Translations under genes and position numbers: made by a program
Shown here: positions 1 to 10,351 of the stretch, piece by piece
Layout of the letters: each line of letters starts with the position of its first letter
Numbering within the stretch: position 1 is the first letter of the stretch
Assembly (NCBI GenBank): GCA_024281145.1
Contig: JAMXLN010000370.1
Coordinates: 1 to 51,137, forward strand
DNA length: 51,137 bases
Direction: 5' to 3'
Origin: Hyphomicrobiaceae bacterium
GTDB taxonomy: Bacteria; Pseudomonadota; Alphaproteobacteria; Rhizobiales; Hyphomicrobiaceae
Notes under the pieces: model-generated
Seen by the model: only the letters and a program-made list of their open reading frames with translations
Told to the model about the DNA's origin: nothing
Databases searched by the model: none

Positions 1-985
1 CAAATTCGGCTCGACCGGCAGACAGATCAAATATCGCACCCTCGCAAACAAAGGGTTCTGCAACGGCCGGCAGAGCAAGCACCTCGTCGGCGACGTCTTG
101 CAATGTCGCTGGTACGACGCGCAAACCGGCCTTGTCGCAAGCGGACATCATTTCATCGAGCATCACGCAAAGACGGCGACGGACCGGATCAGCTGCGTCG
201 CGGTAAGCGTAGTGATTGTGCGTGATGCTGTTGAGGACTGGCACCGCCGGCTTGCGCTCACCGACTTGGCTCACGATGTTGGTCGCGATCGTTCGGTAGC
301 TCATGCCGTACTGGCCGGGCCAATCGACGTCCGGGCGAAAGTCGGCAAACATGCTGCGTCCAGCAGGACCCGCCAGGGGTTGCGAAACGTCCGCGGAAAG
401 CGGCATGTTTGCGAAATCGAGCTCACCCTGCGCCTGGCGAAAGACCGCGCTTGCCCGATGCGGATCTGGCTGGCATTTGCTCCATATTGCTTGCATCTCG
501 GGAATTAGCCGCCCCGGAGCGCTGCAAGAGCCACCTCGAAATCCTTGCGCCGCGAGCACCTGGAAGATCGCATCATTCGCAGAAAATGTGCCGGGACGGA
601 AATAGTGAGGACGATGACCGATTGCGTCTGCCCAGAGAGCCGAGGACTCCGCAAGGATCTCGCCCTGTTCGCGCGCCGACAGTCCACCATAGTGCGCAAG
701 GAACTTGCGCCCGTGATGGCGCCAAAGTGAGTACTTCCAGGGATGCATATGGAGCCCGAGGCAGGCGCCCCTCGTCTCGAGCTCTTGAAAGAGGGCCGAT
801 TGCGCAACGGCTGCCTCCGGATGCACAAATAACGTGACGGGCAAACCATACTGCGCTGCAATGCTCACGTAGCCCAAGACCGCGTCCTCGCCCGCGCCCC
901 AATCGACCGGTCCAGTAGCCTTGGGATGACTGGTAGCAAGGGTGGGTTCGCAGTCCATGGTCAGGACCACTTTGATTTCCTGCAC
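1..985 (-). CDS. polysaccharide deacetylase family protein, 3' end truncated by window edge
   Basis: Hand translation of the minus strand from GTG at 985 gives one uninterrupted frame to position 1: VQEIKVVLTMDCEPT...LGLHMHPWKYSLWRHHGRKF...HRPHYFRPGTFSANDAIFQVLAAQGFRGGS; NodB-like D-E/HxH-like motifs. Absent from the ORF track because its stop lies outside the window. Confidence 0.85.
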   Translation of the reverse strand, partial: MQEIKVVLTMDCEPTLATSHPKATGPVDWGAGEDAVLGYVSIAAQYGLPVTLFVHPEAAVAQSALFQELETRGACLGLHMHPWKYSLWRHHGRKFLAHYGGLSAREQGEILAESSALWADAIGHRPHYFRPGTFSANDAIFQVLAAQGFRGGSCSAPGRLIPEMQAIWSKCQPDPHRASAVFRQAQGELDFANMPLSADVSQPLAGPAGRSMFADFRPDVDWPGQYGMSYRTIATNIVSQVGERKPAVPVLNSITHNHYAYRDAADPVRRRLCVMLDEMMSACDKAGLRVVPATLQDVADEVLALPAVAEPFVCEGAIFDLSAGRAEF

Positions 986-1446
986 GGCGGCCCTCCGCAG
1001 CTGAAAGGCGTGGTCGTAACGGCAGCATCAGATGGGGATCGATAGGCTGCCACCAGGTGGATCAGACCGCTCACATGCCCGGCTGACCTCAGCGTCAGTA
1101 TCTCCCCGGGCGATGGCCGATTGGCCACCACCTTGACGATACTCCCATCGGCGGGAAATCCGTTCAAGACCGCGCAACACCCGCCTTGGCTCGGTCCGAC
1201 ACCTAGGCCATTCTCGTTGGGCACCTTTGGCGCTGGGCGCGCGCGACGCCAGTGAGGCCCCGCAAGGTGGCGGTCGAAAGCTCCCGTTCAGCTTGCGGTC
1301 CTGAGGACGAGCCCGTCATCGCGTCCTTGCACTCCTGGCCCAGGGACACGGGGTGCGCCCATAGCGGCACCGGCCGTCACTTGCGGCGCTCGTCTCGAGG
1401 CGTCGGGCAAGCTAGACTGTCGCCGGTTCATAGGCATGAGGGGCCG

Positions 1447-2853
1447 ATGTCGCACGACTTGACGAATTTGGATCGCCAGAGCTTGCGCGGCTTTCTGCAA
1501 CTGGTGGAACGAGAATTTCCTGACGAGATCCTGCGCATCCGTGAGCCCGTTCGCACGCACCTCGATATCACCTCGATCGTTTTTGAGCTCGAACGCGCCG
1601 GCAAGAGCCCCGTCGTTGTCTATGAGAACGTCGAGGGAAGCTCGATGCCGATCGTGACCAATATCGCTGGAAACCGCAAACTGCTGGCGGCCTGCCTGGG
1701 TGTTTGCGTCGCTGATCTGCCGACCGCGTTTCGCGAGCGCTGTCAACGGTTCATTCCTTGTGAAACGGTCAGCAGTGCTCCCTGGCAGGAACTGACCATC
1801 GAAGGAGATGACGTCGATCTAACGGCGCTGCCTATTCCGCTACATTTTGCCATCGACGCCGCGCCCTATATTACTGCCGGACAGCTCGCCGCTCGCGATC
1901 CCATTACCGGCGTCGACACTACCGGCTTCCATCGTCTGATGCTGAAGGGCAAGAACCGGCTCGGGGTGTCGCTGCACTCCAGGCGGCGCATGTGGGAATT
2001 CCACCGCCGGGCCGAAGAGCGCGGGCAGAGTCTACCCGTGGCCGTTACGCTCGGGATTCACCCGCTCCACTACATGGGTTCGATGGTCTACGCCTACCCA
2101 CCCCAGGTACGAAAGTATGAGATAATTGGCGGCCTTTTCGGCGAACCCTATTTGCTCGCCAGGTGCGGCGTGCAGGACCTCGAGGTCCCCGTCGGCGCAG
2201 AAATCATCATCGAGGGTGAAATTCTCCCCCACGTAAAGGAACCAGAGGGACCGTTCAGCGAATTCACTGGCTACGCCTCCTATCGCAGCACCCAAAATGT
2301 ATTTATTGCTCATCGCATCCGCATGCGGCGCGACGCCATATATCATTCGGTCGCGTCTGGTATGTCCAAGGACCACATTCTCATATCCTGCGTAACGCGC
2401 GAAGGAGAGATCCTCAATAGCTTGAAGCGCAATCTCCCGAACGTGATTAGCGTGCACGTGCCACACACAACCTGCGGCGCCTTTATGGCGTTTATAAAAA
2501 TGAAGAAGACAGCGCAGGGCGAACCGCAACAGGCAATTCTCGCAGCTCTGGGTACTGAATTCTACACCAAGCATGTTGTCGTGGTTGACGAGGATATCGA
2601 CATTTTCGATTTGAACGACGTGATGTGGGCAGTTGCTACACGCGTGCGACCGGAGACCGACATCTTCTTCATTCCGGGGTGCAAGGGAGCCATCCTCGAT
2701 CCCACCTCTGATCCCGAAACATTCACGCTCACCAAGATGGGCATCGATGCCACGCGGCCGCAGGGCAAGGACTTTGCCGAACGCCTGATCATCTCTGAAG
2801 AGCAGCGCCGGCGGACCCGCGAGATCTTGCGGAAATCGGGAGTGGCTCTGTGA
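1447..2853 (+). CDS. UbiD family decarboxylase
   Basis: ORF 1252..2853; likely true start ATG 1447 (MSHDLTNLDRQSLRGFLQLVE). UbiD-like blocks: PVVVYENVEGSSMPIVTNIAGNR, EGPFSEFTGYASYRSTQNVFIAHRIRMRRDAIYHS, VVVVDEDIDIFDLNDVMWAVATRVRP. Confidence 0.93.
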   Translation: MSHDLTNLDRQSLRGFLQLVEREFPDEILRIREPVRTHLDITSIVFELERAGKSPVVVYENVEGSSMPIVTNIAGNRKLLAACLGVCVADLPTAFRERCQRFIPCETVSSAPWQELTIEGDDVDLTALPIPLHFAIDAAPYITAGQLAARDPITGVDTTGFHRLMLKGKNRLGVSLHSRRRMWEFHRRAEERGQSLPVAVTLGIHPLHYMGSMVYAYPPQVRKYEIIGGLFGEPYLLARCGVQDLEVPVGAEIIIEGEILPHVKEPEGPFSEFTGYASYRSTQNVFIAHRIRMRRDAIYHSVASGMSKDHILISCVTREGEILNSLKRNLPNVISVHVPHTTCGAFMAFIKMKKTAQGEPQQAILAALGTEFYTKHVVVVDEDIDIFDLNDVMWAVATRVRPETDIFFIPGCKGAILDPTSDPETFTLTKMGIDATRPQGKDFAERLIISEEQRRRTREILRKSGVAL

Positions 2854-3056
2854 TCGAGCACCCCCTGTTTTGATGCAGCGAGACCTACCCATTAGGTAGG
2901 GCGATTGATGCTGTCTCAATCAGGTGCTGCAACTGCTGGCAACATTGACGCCTCAAGCAGATCGTGGCGACCCTTGGCCGCTTCAACGACATCCGTCAAA
3001 GCGCCTGGCACACCTCGGGGCTGTGTCATCCCGCCAGAAAACCCACGAAACTTCGG

Positions 3057-4388
3057 TCAGCGCGCGCTTGAGAAGAAGCGGTTTGCGCGATGCGGCAGAC
3101 CGAGAGTTTCTCGCAACGTCGACCCTGGATACTCGCGCCGGAACAGCCCGCGACGCTGCAATTCCGGTACGACGCGGTCGACGAAATCATCGAGGCCCTG
3201 GGGAACGTATGGAAACATGACGTTGAACCCATCGCTTGCCCGTTCTAGAAGCCACTGCTCCATCTCGTCGGCAATGCTGGCAGCGGTGCCAACAAACGCC
3301 AGCCCACCATAGCCGCCCAGCCGCTGCGCAAGTTGCCGGACGTTCAACCTCTCTCGTTTCGCCAGCTCGATCACCCGCTCACGCCCGCTCTTGCTCGCAT
3401 TCGATTCTGGGATCTGCGGCAGAGGTCCATCAGGATCAAAGCCTGAGGCATCCTGGCCTAGCGCAATCGAGAGCGAAGCGATGGCACTGTCATAGTGCAC
3501 AAGGCTGTCGAGTCGCGCTCTCCTCGCACGCGCTTCCTCCACCGTGTCGGCCACGATGACCAGTGCTCCCGGCAAAATCTTGACATGATCCGGATTGCGT
3601 CCCGCCCGCTCCGCGCGGCTCTTAATATCGGCATAGAGCCGTTGCGCTCCAAGCAGATTGGACCCAGCCGCAAACACAAGCTCCGCGGTTTCTGCCGCAA
3701 GCTGTCTGCCCGCGTCAGATGCCCCGGCCTGCACAATCACGGGCCAGCCCTGGACGGGCCTGGCAATGTTGAGCGGCCCACGCACTGACAGATACCTCCC
3801 CCTATGGTTGAGCGTGTGCAGCTTGTGCGGATCAAAAAAGATGCCGCTTTCGACGTCGCGAATGAAAGCGTCATCCGCCCAACTGTCCCACAGGCCCGTC
3901 ACCACATCGTAGAACTCGCGCGCACGAGCATAACGCTCGCCATGCTCCATATGATCCTCAAGTCCAAAATTCAGGGCCGCGTCTGGGTTGGACGTCGTGA
4001 CGATGTTCCAGCCCGCACGCCCACCACTGATATGGTCCAGCGAGGCGAACCTGCGCGCGATATGATAAGGCGCGTCGAAGGTCGTTGAAGCCGTCGCAAC
4101 AAGGCCGATGCGCTCGGTGACGACGGCCAGCGCCGAAAGCAAGGTAAATGGCTCAAACGACGTTACCGTATGGCTGCGCTTTAGCGCTTCGATCGGCATG
4201 TTGAGCACGGCCAGATGGTCTGCCATGAAGAAGGCATCGAACTTGCCGCGCTCCAGCGTCTGCACCATTCGTTGCAGGTGCTTTAGATTGAAGTTGGCGT
4301 CCGGGAATGCTCCGGGATAGCGCCACGCTCCGGTATGAATGCTGACGGGCCGCATGAATGCCCCAAGATGCAACTGTCGTGGGCTCAT
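3057..4388 (-). CDS. NtaA/SnaA/DmoA-type FMN-dependent monooxygenase (luciferase-like)
   Basis: Start ATG at 4388 (MSPRQLHLGAFMRPVSIHTGAWRYPGAFPDANFNLKHLQRMVQTLERGKFDAFFMADHLAVL...SGGRAGWNIVTTSNPDAALNFG), typical of the family. Confidence 0.92.
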   Translation of the reverse strand: MSPRQLHLGAFMRPVSIHTGAWRYPGAFPDANFNLKHLQRMVQTLERGKFDAFFMADHLAVLNMPIEALKRSHTVTSFEPFTLLSALAVVTERIGLVATASTTFDAPYHIARRFASLDHISGGRAGWNIVTTSNPDAALNFGLEDHMEHGERYARAREFYDVVTGLWDSWADDAFIRDVESGIFFDPHKLHTLNHRGRYLSVRGPLNIARPVQGWPVIVQAGASDAGRQLAAETAELVFAAGSNLLGAQRLYADIKSRAERAGRNPDHVKILPGALVIVADTVEEARARRARLDSLVHYDSAIASLSIALGQDASGFDPDGPLPQIPESNASKSGRERVIELAKRERLNVRQLAQRLGGYGGLAFVGTAASIADEMEQWLLERASDGFNVMFPYVPQGLDDFVDRVVPELQRRGLFRREYPGSTLRETLGLPHRANRFFSSAR

Positions 4389-4776
4389 TTTTGCCTTTCC
4401 TGTCGCCGCAAACCGAGCGCAATGCTCCCCGCTGCTGAGCGCGCGACCACCTCGCGAACGGCTCCTCTGGAGTGACATCTGCTGGTCTGCCACCATCGAG
4501 GAGGATGGGGGAGCCGCACCATTGATCCGAGCGCCTCGCCCGGACGCCTGACGATGCTACACGTGCCCGCACACATCCACATGAGATTTCCTCGCGATCT
4601 CGATGAAAACTTCTTGGTTGCGCGCCAACGCCTATTTCCTATGTCTGTCTTGGACGCAGCGTCAGCAATGCGCGCCGCGATACTGGACCTGAGCAGACGA
4701 CACCCGTGGGTCTTGCCACACAACCCGCGCCACGCACCACACACCGCGCCACACAAGGAACCCGAGGAGCCAAACC

Positions 4777-5622
4777 ATGAACGTGCACACCCTACACAGC
4801 GACCTCCTGCGAGGGGTTAAGTCAGAGCTGAACTATCTTGTAGCCACGGGTGAGAGGCCGCGCACCTATACCTATGATCCTCCCGCTGGGGCGGCACGCA
4901 CAACGGTGGTGAGCGATCCGCATCAGGTCATCATCCGCGATGCACGCCCCCTTCTGTCACAGTTGTCGCTGGACGAGGAAGGTTTCGCTCTCGTCCAGCA
5001 AAAGAGCCAAACTCGCGACTTCTACGATGACGAGGAGGTGAGGCGGGTCTATTACCCCGAGGCCGTGCAGCTCTTGAAGGAGCTTACCGGCGCCGATCGA
5101 GTTCACATCTTCGACCATACGGTGCGGCGGCGCGTATCTGGTAGCGAGGATCGGCGTGCCAATGCACCGCGTCAGCCTGTCCCGCGCGTACACGTCGATC
5201 ACACTGCCAGATCGGGACCGCAGCGCGTGCGCGATCTGCTGCCTGAAGAAGCGGACGAATTGCTGAACGGTCGCGTACAGATCATCAACCTGTGGCGGCC
5301 GATTCGTGGACCACTGCGCGACGCGCCGCTTGCTGTCTGTGACGCGCGGACCGTCAAGCCGGAGCATCTGGTCCCATCCGACCTCATCTATCCCAACCGC
5401 GTCGGCGAAACCTACTCCGTCACCTTCGATCCGGGGCATCGCTGGTTCTATGTCCCCGACATGAACGTCGAAGAGGTGCTGTTGCTGAAGTGTTACGATT
5501 CAGAGATGGACGGGCGCGCCCGCTTCGCACCCCACACGGCATTTACCGATCCGAACACGCCGCCCAATGCAGCTCCGCGCGAGAGCATCGAGCTCAGAAC
5601 CCTGGTGTTTCACTCGCCTTGA
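4777..5622 (+). CDS. CmcJ/NvfI family oxidoreductase (AsaB-like)
   Basis: 281 aa; HIFDHTVRRR, PRVHVDHTARSGPQRVRDLLP, IINLWRPIRGPLRDAPLAVCDARTV match the CmcJ/NvfI/AsaB family pattern. Confidence 0.85.
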   Translation: MNVHTLHSDLLRGVKSELNYLVATGERPRTYTYDPPAGAARTTVVSDPHQVIIRDARPLLSQLSLDEEGFALVQQKSQTRDFYDDEEVRRVYYPEAVQLLKELTGADRVHIFDHTVRRRVSGSEDRRANAPRQPVPRVHVDHTARSGPQRVRDLLPEEADELLNGRVQIINLWRPIRGPLRDAPLAVCDARTVKPEHLVPSDLIYPNRVGETYSVTFDPGHRWFYVPDMNVEEVLLLKCYDSEMDGRARFAPHTAFTDPNTPPNAAPRESIELRTLVFHSP

Positions 5623-6071
5623 GCGCCCGACCCGGGGCAGTACAAGGGAGGGGCCTTATTCGCCAGTCCCAGCAGCGCTGGCCAGCGACGTCGACCGCTT
5701 CAACCCCAGATCGCAACATGGACGGCGCCATTGCGTTGCCGTCCATTTGCACTTCAGTGAACCCGGGCGTGTGGGGGGCATTTGCCCACTTCGATCGCGG
5801 TGCCGCCGGGCCCTTCGTTCAGCCCTGCGATGTTGCCGCTCAAGCCCCGGCTTGAGCCCCGGCAATGCGCGAGCGTGGACCAGGGCAATTGGCGGAACCT
5901 CGACAGATAACTGCCGTTTTCGAAGAGAAATCGTCAGGAGGTCGGCATGTGCCTGGGCCAACTTGTCTTGACGACGGGTCACCAAGGGCTGGCGCTGTTC
6001 CTTGCCGACAGCTGAGCCCCGCAGGTCTTCTTGGCGCCCTGGGGCTCCGAACCAAAAAGGACAGCACGGTC

Positions 6072-6257
6072 ATGACGGCAGACAAATTGAAAGGCAGGGT
6101 CGACGACCTTCGCTCTTGCATCGTTGCGAAATTGGCGGAGTTGGAAGGGGAACCAGAGTGGGGTGATCTAGATGCTCGTGAGCGGCTCAACGATGCGCTC
6201 AACGAACTCTCCTTGCAGATTGAGAATTTGCGCGAAGTGCTCGCAGAGAAGGAGTAG
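6072..6257 (+). CDS. small predicted helical/coiled-coil hypothetical protein
   Basis: MTADKLKGRVDDLRSCIVAKLAELEGEPEWGDLDARERLNDALNELSLQIENLREVLAEKE; heptad-like acidic/leucine composition. Confidence 0.5.
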   Translation: MTADKLKGRVDDLRSCIVAKLAELEGEPEWGDLDARERLNDALNELSLQIENLREVLAEKE

Positions 6258-6326
6258 CAGAAGGTACGGGGTTGTGCCGATGGACACCGTTGCTGACGCG
6301 CGGGTCGACGCCGCGCCGGCCCTTGG

Positions 6327-6368
6327 GTTGGCGATTGGGGGTTGGCGATTGGGGGTTGGCGATTGGGC
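6327..6368. repeat. three tandem 14-bp units gttggcgattgggg (last copy ends in c)
   Basis: Direct reading: 6327-6340, 6341-6354, 6355-6368. Confidence 0.9.
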
Positions 6369-6423
6369 TAGACCACCCTCAGCCGATGGCTGCGAGGCGA
6401 TCCCTCAAGAGGCTCGCGCGATC

Positions 6424-6738
6424 TCAAACGGTGGCGGGCGTGTCATCGGAAACGCCCAATTCCGAGCCACAGGCGGCGAGGTCGTGAACGTTGACCGTCA
6501 CACGGATGCATCGTCCGTGCTCCAACCGGTACTTCCGAGCGGCCGTACGCTCGATATCTTCGCGATATGTCCCAAACACCTTCGCGTAGTCCCGCTCGAG
6601 CAGAAAGCATCCCGCCAGAAATATCAACGCCGCACGCGTCACCATGCAATGGACTTTCTCCTCGCCGCACTCGAGACAAAAGGCGACGCCTTCAGGCTTG
6701 ATCACGGCCGGATCGTGGATGGCGCGAGCGGTGTGCAT
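6424..6738 (-). CDS. hypothetical protein, DUF1488-like
   Basis: From MHTARAIHDPAVIKPEGVAFCLECGEEKVHCMVTRAALIFLAG...YREDIERTAARKYRLEHGRCIRVTVNVHDL; pattern resembles DUF1488. Start uncertain (ORF extends to 6918). Confidence 0.5.
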   Translation of the reverse strand: MHTARAIHDPAVIKPEGVAFCLECGEEKVHCMVTRAALIFLAGCFLLERDYAKVFGTYREDIERTAARKYRLEHGRCIRVTVNVHDLAACGSELGVSDDTPATV

Positions 6739-6917
6739 AGCGACATAACTGTGGCACGGCGGCCAGGTTCCCAGACATACCCTTGACGTTGCTTTCGCGC
6801 GTTCGGGGTTTCCCGAGGGCATGCGAACGCGGCGGCGGATCCCGGCCTCGGCGGTTTGCGCCCCGCGCGAACGCGAAGGAATCCCCGATCGCCTCATTAC
6901 GAACAACCCCTTGGCCA

Positions 6918-6951
6918 AAGAAAAAGGCGCCTCGACGGGGGGCGAGGCGCC
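6918..6951 (-). terminator. intrinsic terminator downstream of cckA
   Basis: Minus-strand GGCGCCTCG-ccccccgt-CGAGGCGCC followed by TTTTTC; perfect 9-bp stem. Confidence 0.8.
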
Positions 6952-7067
6952 AATGAGGCGCGGTGGGGGAGGGCCAGCGCACCAGTCACCGCCAGGGGGG
7001 AACCGACGGTGAGGTGATACTGCCCAACCCTTCTCTGTGCGTCTGTTCCACGGGGAACAGAAACCCT

Positions 7068-9707
7068 TTACTCCGCCAGCTGCTCCTTCACCTTGGCGGC
7101 AAGCTGGGGCAGCGTGAACGGCTTGGGCAGGAAGGTATAGGCCTCGTCATCATCAAGGCTCTTCTTGAAGGCATCGTCGGGATAGCCTGAGACAAAGATG
7201 AATTTGAGACTAGGATTGGTCTTGCGCAATTCCTTCAGCAGCGTCGGTCCATCCATCTCCGGCATGATGACGTCGCTCACCACGATGTCGACCTTACCCT
7301 TCTCACGCTCCATGACCTCCAGCGCCTCGATGCCCGTTCCAGCTTCCAAAACCTCATAGCCCTGGCGCGCCAAGGCGCGTGCGGCGAAGTTGCGCACGAC
7401 GTCCTCATCCTCGACCAGCAGCACGCGCCCCGAGCCAGTGAGATCGCGCGTTGCCTCCCGCTTCTTCTCCCGCGGTTGGGCGATCTCGTCCTCGTTCTCG
7501 ACGATGTGGCGCGGCAGGTAGACGCGGAAGGTGGTGCCCTTGGCCAGCTCGCTGTCGGCGAAGATGTAGCCGCCGGTCTGTTTGACAATGCCGTAGGCGG
7601 TCGACAGGCCGAGCCCCGTGCCCTTTCCCACCTCCTTCGTGGAGAAGAAGGGCTCGAAGATCTTGCCCATCACCTCCGGCGTCATACCGACACCCGTGTC
7701 CTCCACCTCAATCAGCACGTACTCGCCGGCCGCCATACCCGCGCCCGCATGCTTGAGGCTTTCGCGCTCGCTCACGTTGCGCGTGCGGATGGTAAGGCAA
7801 CCGCCGTCCGGCATGGCGTCGCGCGCGTTGACGGCGAGATTGATGATGACTTGCTCGAACTGGGTCTTGTCGGCTTTCACATACCACAGATCGCGGCCCG
7901 ACAAGATCTTGAGCTCGATCTTCTCGCCCATGGCGCGGTTGAGCAGAGCGGAGAGGTCGGTCAGCACCTCGCCCAACTCCAGAACCTCCGCCTGCATGGT
8001 CTGCCGTCGCGAAAAGGCCAGCAGCTGACGCACGAGACCGGCAGCCCGGTTGGCGCTGCTCTTAATATTCATGATGTCGCGGTAGGCGGGATCGGTCTGA
8101 CGGTGCGTTTGGAGCAGCAGATCGGAGAAGCCGATGATAGCCGTGAGCACGTTGTTGAAGTCGTGCGCCACGCCGCCCGCGAGCTTACCAACGGCCTCCA
8201 TTTTATGGCTTTGAGCAAATTTCTGCTCCAGAGCCTTCTGCTCGGTGGCGTCGATCGCATAAAGGACAGCGCCCTCGCGCGCTCGACCACTCGAGCCGAG
8301 CGCACTCACATAGACACGTCGCGCCAGCTCCCGCTGGGCTCCGAAGAATACCTCGATCGGCGCCCCGGCCGTGCGGCCGGACACCGCGCGCTCGAGCGCC
8401 TTGGCAAGCTCGCGGCCGGCCTCCTCTTCGCCATCGGGTACGAGGCCCGCAACCGTGGATGGGACGCCCCGACCCTCCACCGCGAACATCCGCATGAACG
8501 CGGCGTTGGCCGTTGCGATGCGACCTGAGGCATCGGCAGTCGCGATGCCGAAGGGCGCCGACTGGAAGACGCGCGTCAGACGCACTTCGGTGTGAGCCTG
8601 CGCCTCGGCGCGCGTCGGCTCGGCACTGCGATCGAGGACCAGTGCTGAGATGATGCCGCGGGGCCCATGTCCCCGACACACGAGCTCGGCGGGAAACACA
8701 CGGCCGTCCTCGCGGAGCAGGTCGAGCTCAAGGCGAGTTGCGCGCCCTTGGGAGCCGCGCGCCACGGCACGAATGAGGTCGGCACCATCGGCTGGCACGA
8801 TGTCGAGCAGGCTCAACGTGCGGCCGGGTTCGGTGCGCAGGCGCAGCCATTGCGACAACGTCGCGTTGACATGGGCGATGCGCCCCTCGGGGGTGACAGC
8901 AAACAGCCCCTGGGGCAAGCTGTCGTAGAACGCCAGCGTCGCCTCAAGACCGCTCACCGTCTCGATTTCGCGCGTGCGCTCGCGCGTGACGTCCATCACC
9001 TGCCAGAGCGTCAGCCGCTGACCCTCTCTCGCCTCGGCCAACGGGCCCGCAAAGGGCCGCACGCCGACCCGGAGCCAGCGCCCCGCGCGTGCACCACCAG
9101 GCCCCGAATCGGCATAGAACTCCTCGTCTCGGGGCTCACCGCGCTCGGCGGCGCGATTGAGTCGGAAGAAGGCCTGCGCCGAATCGGGCTCGCCGGCGAA
9201 GAGCTCCTCCAGCGTCGCGTGCCGGCCCACCCTCCGGCCCGTGAGGCGCTGCAAGGCGCGGTTGCGATAGAGCGCCACACCGTGTTGGTCGACGATCTCA
9301 AGGCCGTTGTCGAGGCCGTCAGCGACCGCCTTCACCATCTCGGCTTCCGCCACGCGCTCGCTCAGGCGCAGATAGCCAACCAGCAAGCCAAATAGGAGAA
9401 AGGCCCCGGCGATCGCCAGCAGGGCCAATAGGCCCTGCACAACAAGCTCTCCAGCGCCGGTGGTACTGAGCGCAATCAGGGCGAGGCCGCCGCTTGCAGA
9501 CAAGCCCAGGAGCAGCAGGGCACCAGCCGACCTTGGCAGGCGCGGCCAGCCGATCGCCGCCGCGGCCGGCCCCGGATCGTGGCGCGCCTGCATTTTTGCC
9601 ATGGCGGCAAGTCTTAGCTGATTCTGCGCCAGCAGCGTTGTTAGCGACTTCAGGTTGAACGGGTGGGGACTTGGCAGCGCCTGAATTGGGCCGGCATTTG
9701 GACGCAT
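7068..9707 (-). CDS. cckA: hybrid sensor histidine kinase CckA (PAS domains, HisKA, HATPase, receiver)
   Basis: 879 aa; VGKLAGGVAHDFNNVLTAIIGFSDLLL, EVEDTGVGMTPEVMGKIFEPFFSTKEVGKGTGLGLSTAYGIVKQ, C-terminal receiver VLLVEDEDVVRNFAARAL...DIVVSDVIMPEMDGPTLL. Confidence 0.93.
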   Translation of the reverse strand: MRPNAGPIQALPSPHPFNLKSLTTLLAQNQLRLAAMAKMQARHDPGPAAAAIGWPRLPRSAGALLLLGLSASGGLALIALSTTGAGELVVQGLLALLAIAGAFLLFGLLVGYLRLSERVAEAEMVKAVADGLDNGLEIVDQHGVALYRNRALQRLTGRRVGRHATLEELFAGEPDSAQAFFRLNRAAERGEPRDEEFYADSGPGGARAGRWLRVGVRPFAGPLAEAREGQRLTLWQVMDVTRERTREIETVSGLEATLAFYDSLPQGLFAVTPEGRIAHVNATLSQWLRLRTEPGRTLSLLDIVPADGADLIRAVARGSQGRATRLELDLLREDGRVFPAELVCRGHGPRGIISALVLDRSAEPTRAEAQAHTEVRLTRVFQSAPFGIATADASGRIATANAAFMRMFAVEGRGVPSTVAGLVPDGEEEAGRELAKALERAVSGRTAGAPIEVFFGAQRELARRVYVSALGSSGRAREGAVLYAIDATEQKALEQKFAQSHKMEAVGKLAGGVAHDFNNVLTAIIGFSDLLLQTHRQTDPAYRDIMNIKSSANRAAGLVRQLLAFSRRQTMQAEVLELGEVLTDLSALLNRAMGEKIELKILSGRDLWYVKADKTQFEQVIINLAVNARDAMPDGGCLTIRTRNVSERESLKHAGAGMAAGEYVLIEVEDTGVGMTPEVMGKIFEPFFSTKEVGKGTGLGLSTAYGIVKQTGGYIFADSELAKGTTFRVYLPRHIVENEDEIAQPREKKREATRDLTGSGRVLLVEDEDVVRNFAARALARQGYEVLEAGTGIEALEVMEREKGKVDIVVSDVIMPEMDGPTLLKELRKTNPSLKFIFVSGYPDDAFKKSLDDDEAYTFLPKPFTLPQLAAKVKEQLAE

Positions 9708-9982
9708 GAACGGACTCTACGATGAGGCAACGGGCCTTCGCTGGGGGTTGGCCCACTTGGCGCCTTCAAGAAAGCAGGCATTCAGGTTAAGATGCGATGA
9801 AGGAGCCAGCGACGAGGCTGGCGCGTCGGGGAGCGTTCCACGAGAACGGCTGTCGCCTCTGGGGCACTGGGGCGCGCAAATTGGGGGCGTCTGCATCTTC
9901 CCATCGAGCGATCGGCTCAACGTTCGGCGACGTTGGAGAAACGGCACCATCTGGCTCAACGATTCCAGAGGATTTTCGGGAC

Positions 9983-10351
9983 ATGTATTGGCTCTATTGG
10001 CTGTTCATCCTGATCTTGCTCGCCGCTGCCGCCGGCGCCGCGCTGTTGGCCTACCGCACCTATGTCATGGGCGAATCGAACGTCACTAACCTCAATTTCG
10101 GCGGCTGGTTGTTTCGACCCAGACCCGAGCCGCGCCTCGGCGTGATCGAGCAGGCCTCTGTCGATGCACGCCGCAAGCTGGTGCTCATCCGACGCGATGG
10201 CATCGAGCACCTCATCATGACGGGTGGACCCGTCGACGTCGTCATCGAGACCGGCATTCAGGCTCCGCCAGCCAGCAGAATACCGGCCGAGCCGTCAGCC
10301 CCCGTGTTCACGCGCCAACCGCGCAGTTTTGGCCAAGCCGTCAACGAATGA
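9983..10351 (+). CDS. FliO-like single-pass membrane protein
   Basis: MYWLYWLFILILLAAAAGAALLAYRTYVMGES...LGVIEQASVDARRKLVLIRRDGIEHLIMTGGPVDVVIETGI; FliO-like segment. 4-bp overlap with the next CDS. Confidence 0.75.
   Translation: MYWLYWLFILILLAAAAGAALLAYRTYVMGESNVTNLNFGGWLFRPRPEPRLGVIEQASVDARRKLVLIRRDGIEHLIMTGGPVDVVIETGIQAPPASRIPAEPSAPVFTRQPRSFGQAVNE

Noticed and set aside
961-1224. 87-aa minus-strand ORF (MPNENGLGVGPSQGG...) directly upstream of the deacetylase
   Set aside because: Overlaps the deacetylase start and matches no family I recognise; cannot be supported without a homology search.
7476-8528. 350-aa plus-strand ORF
   Set aside because: Antisense shadow of cckA.
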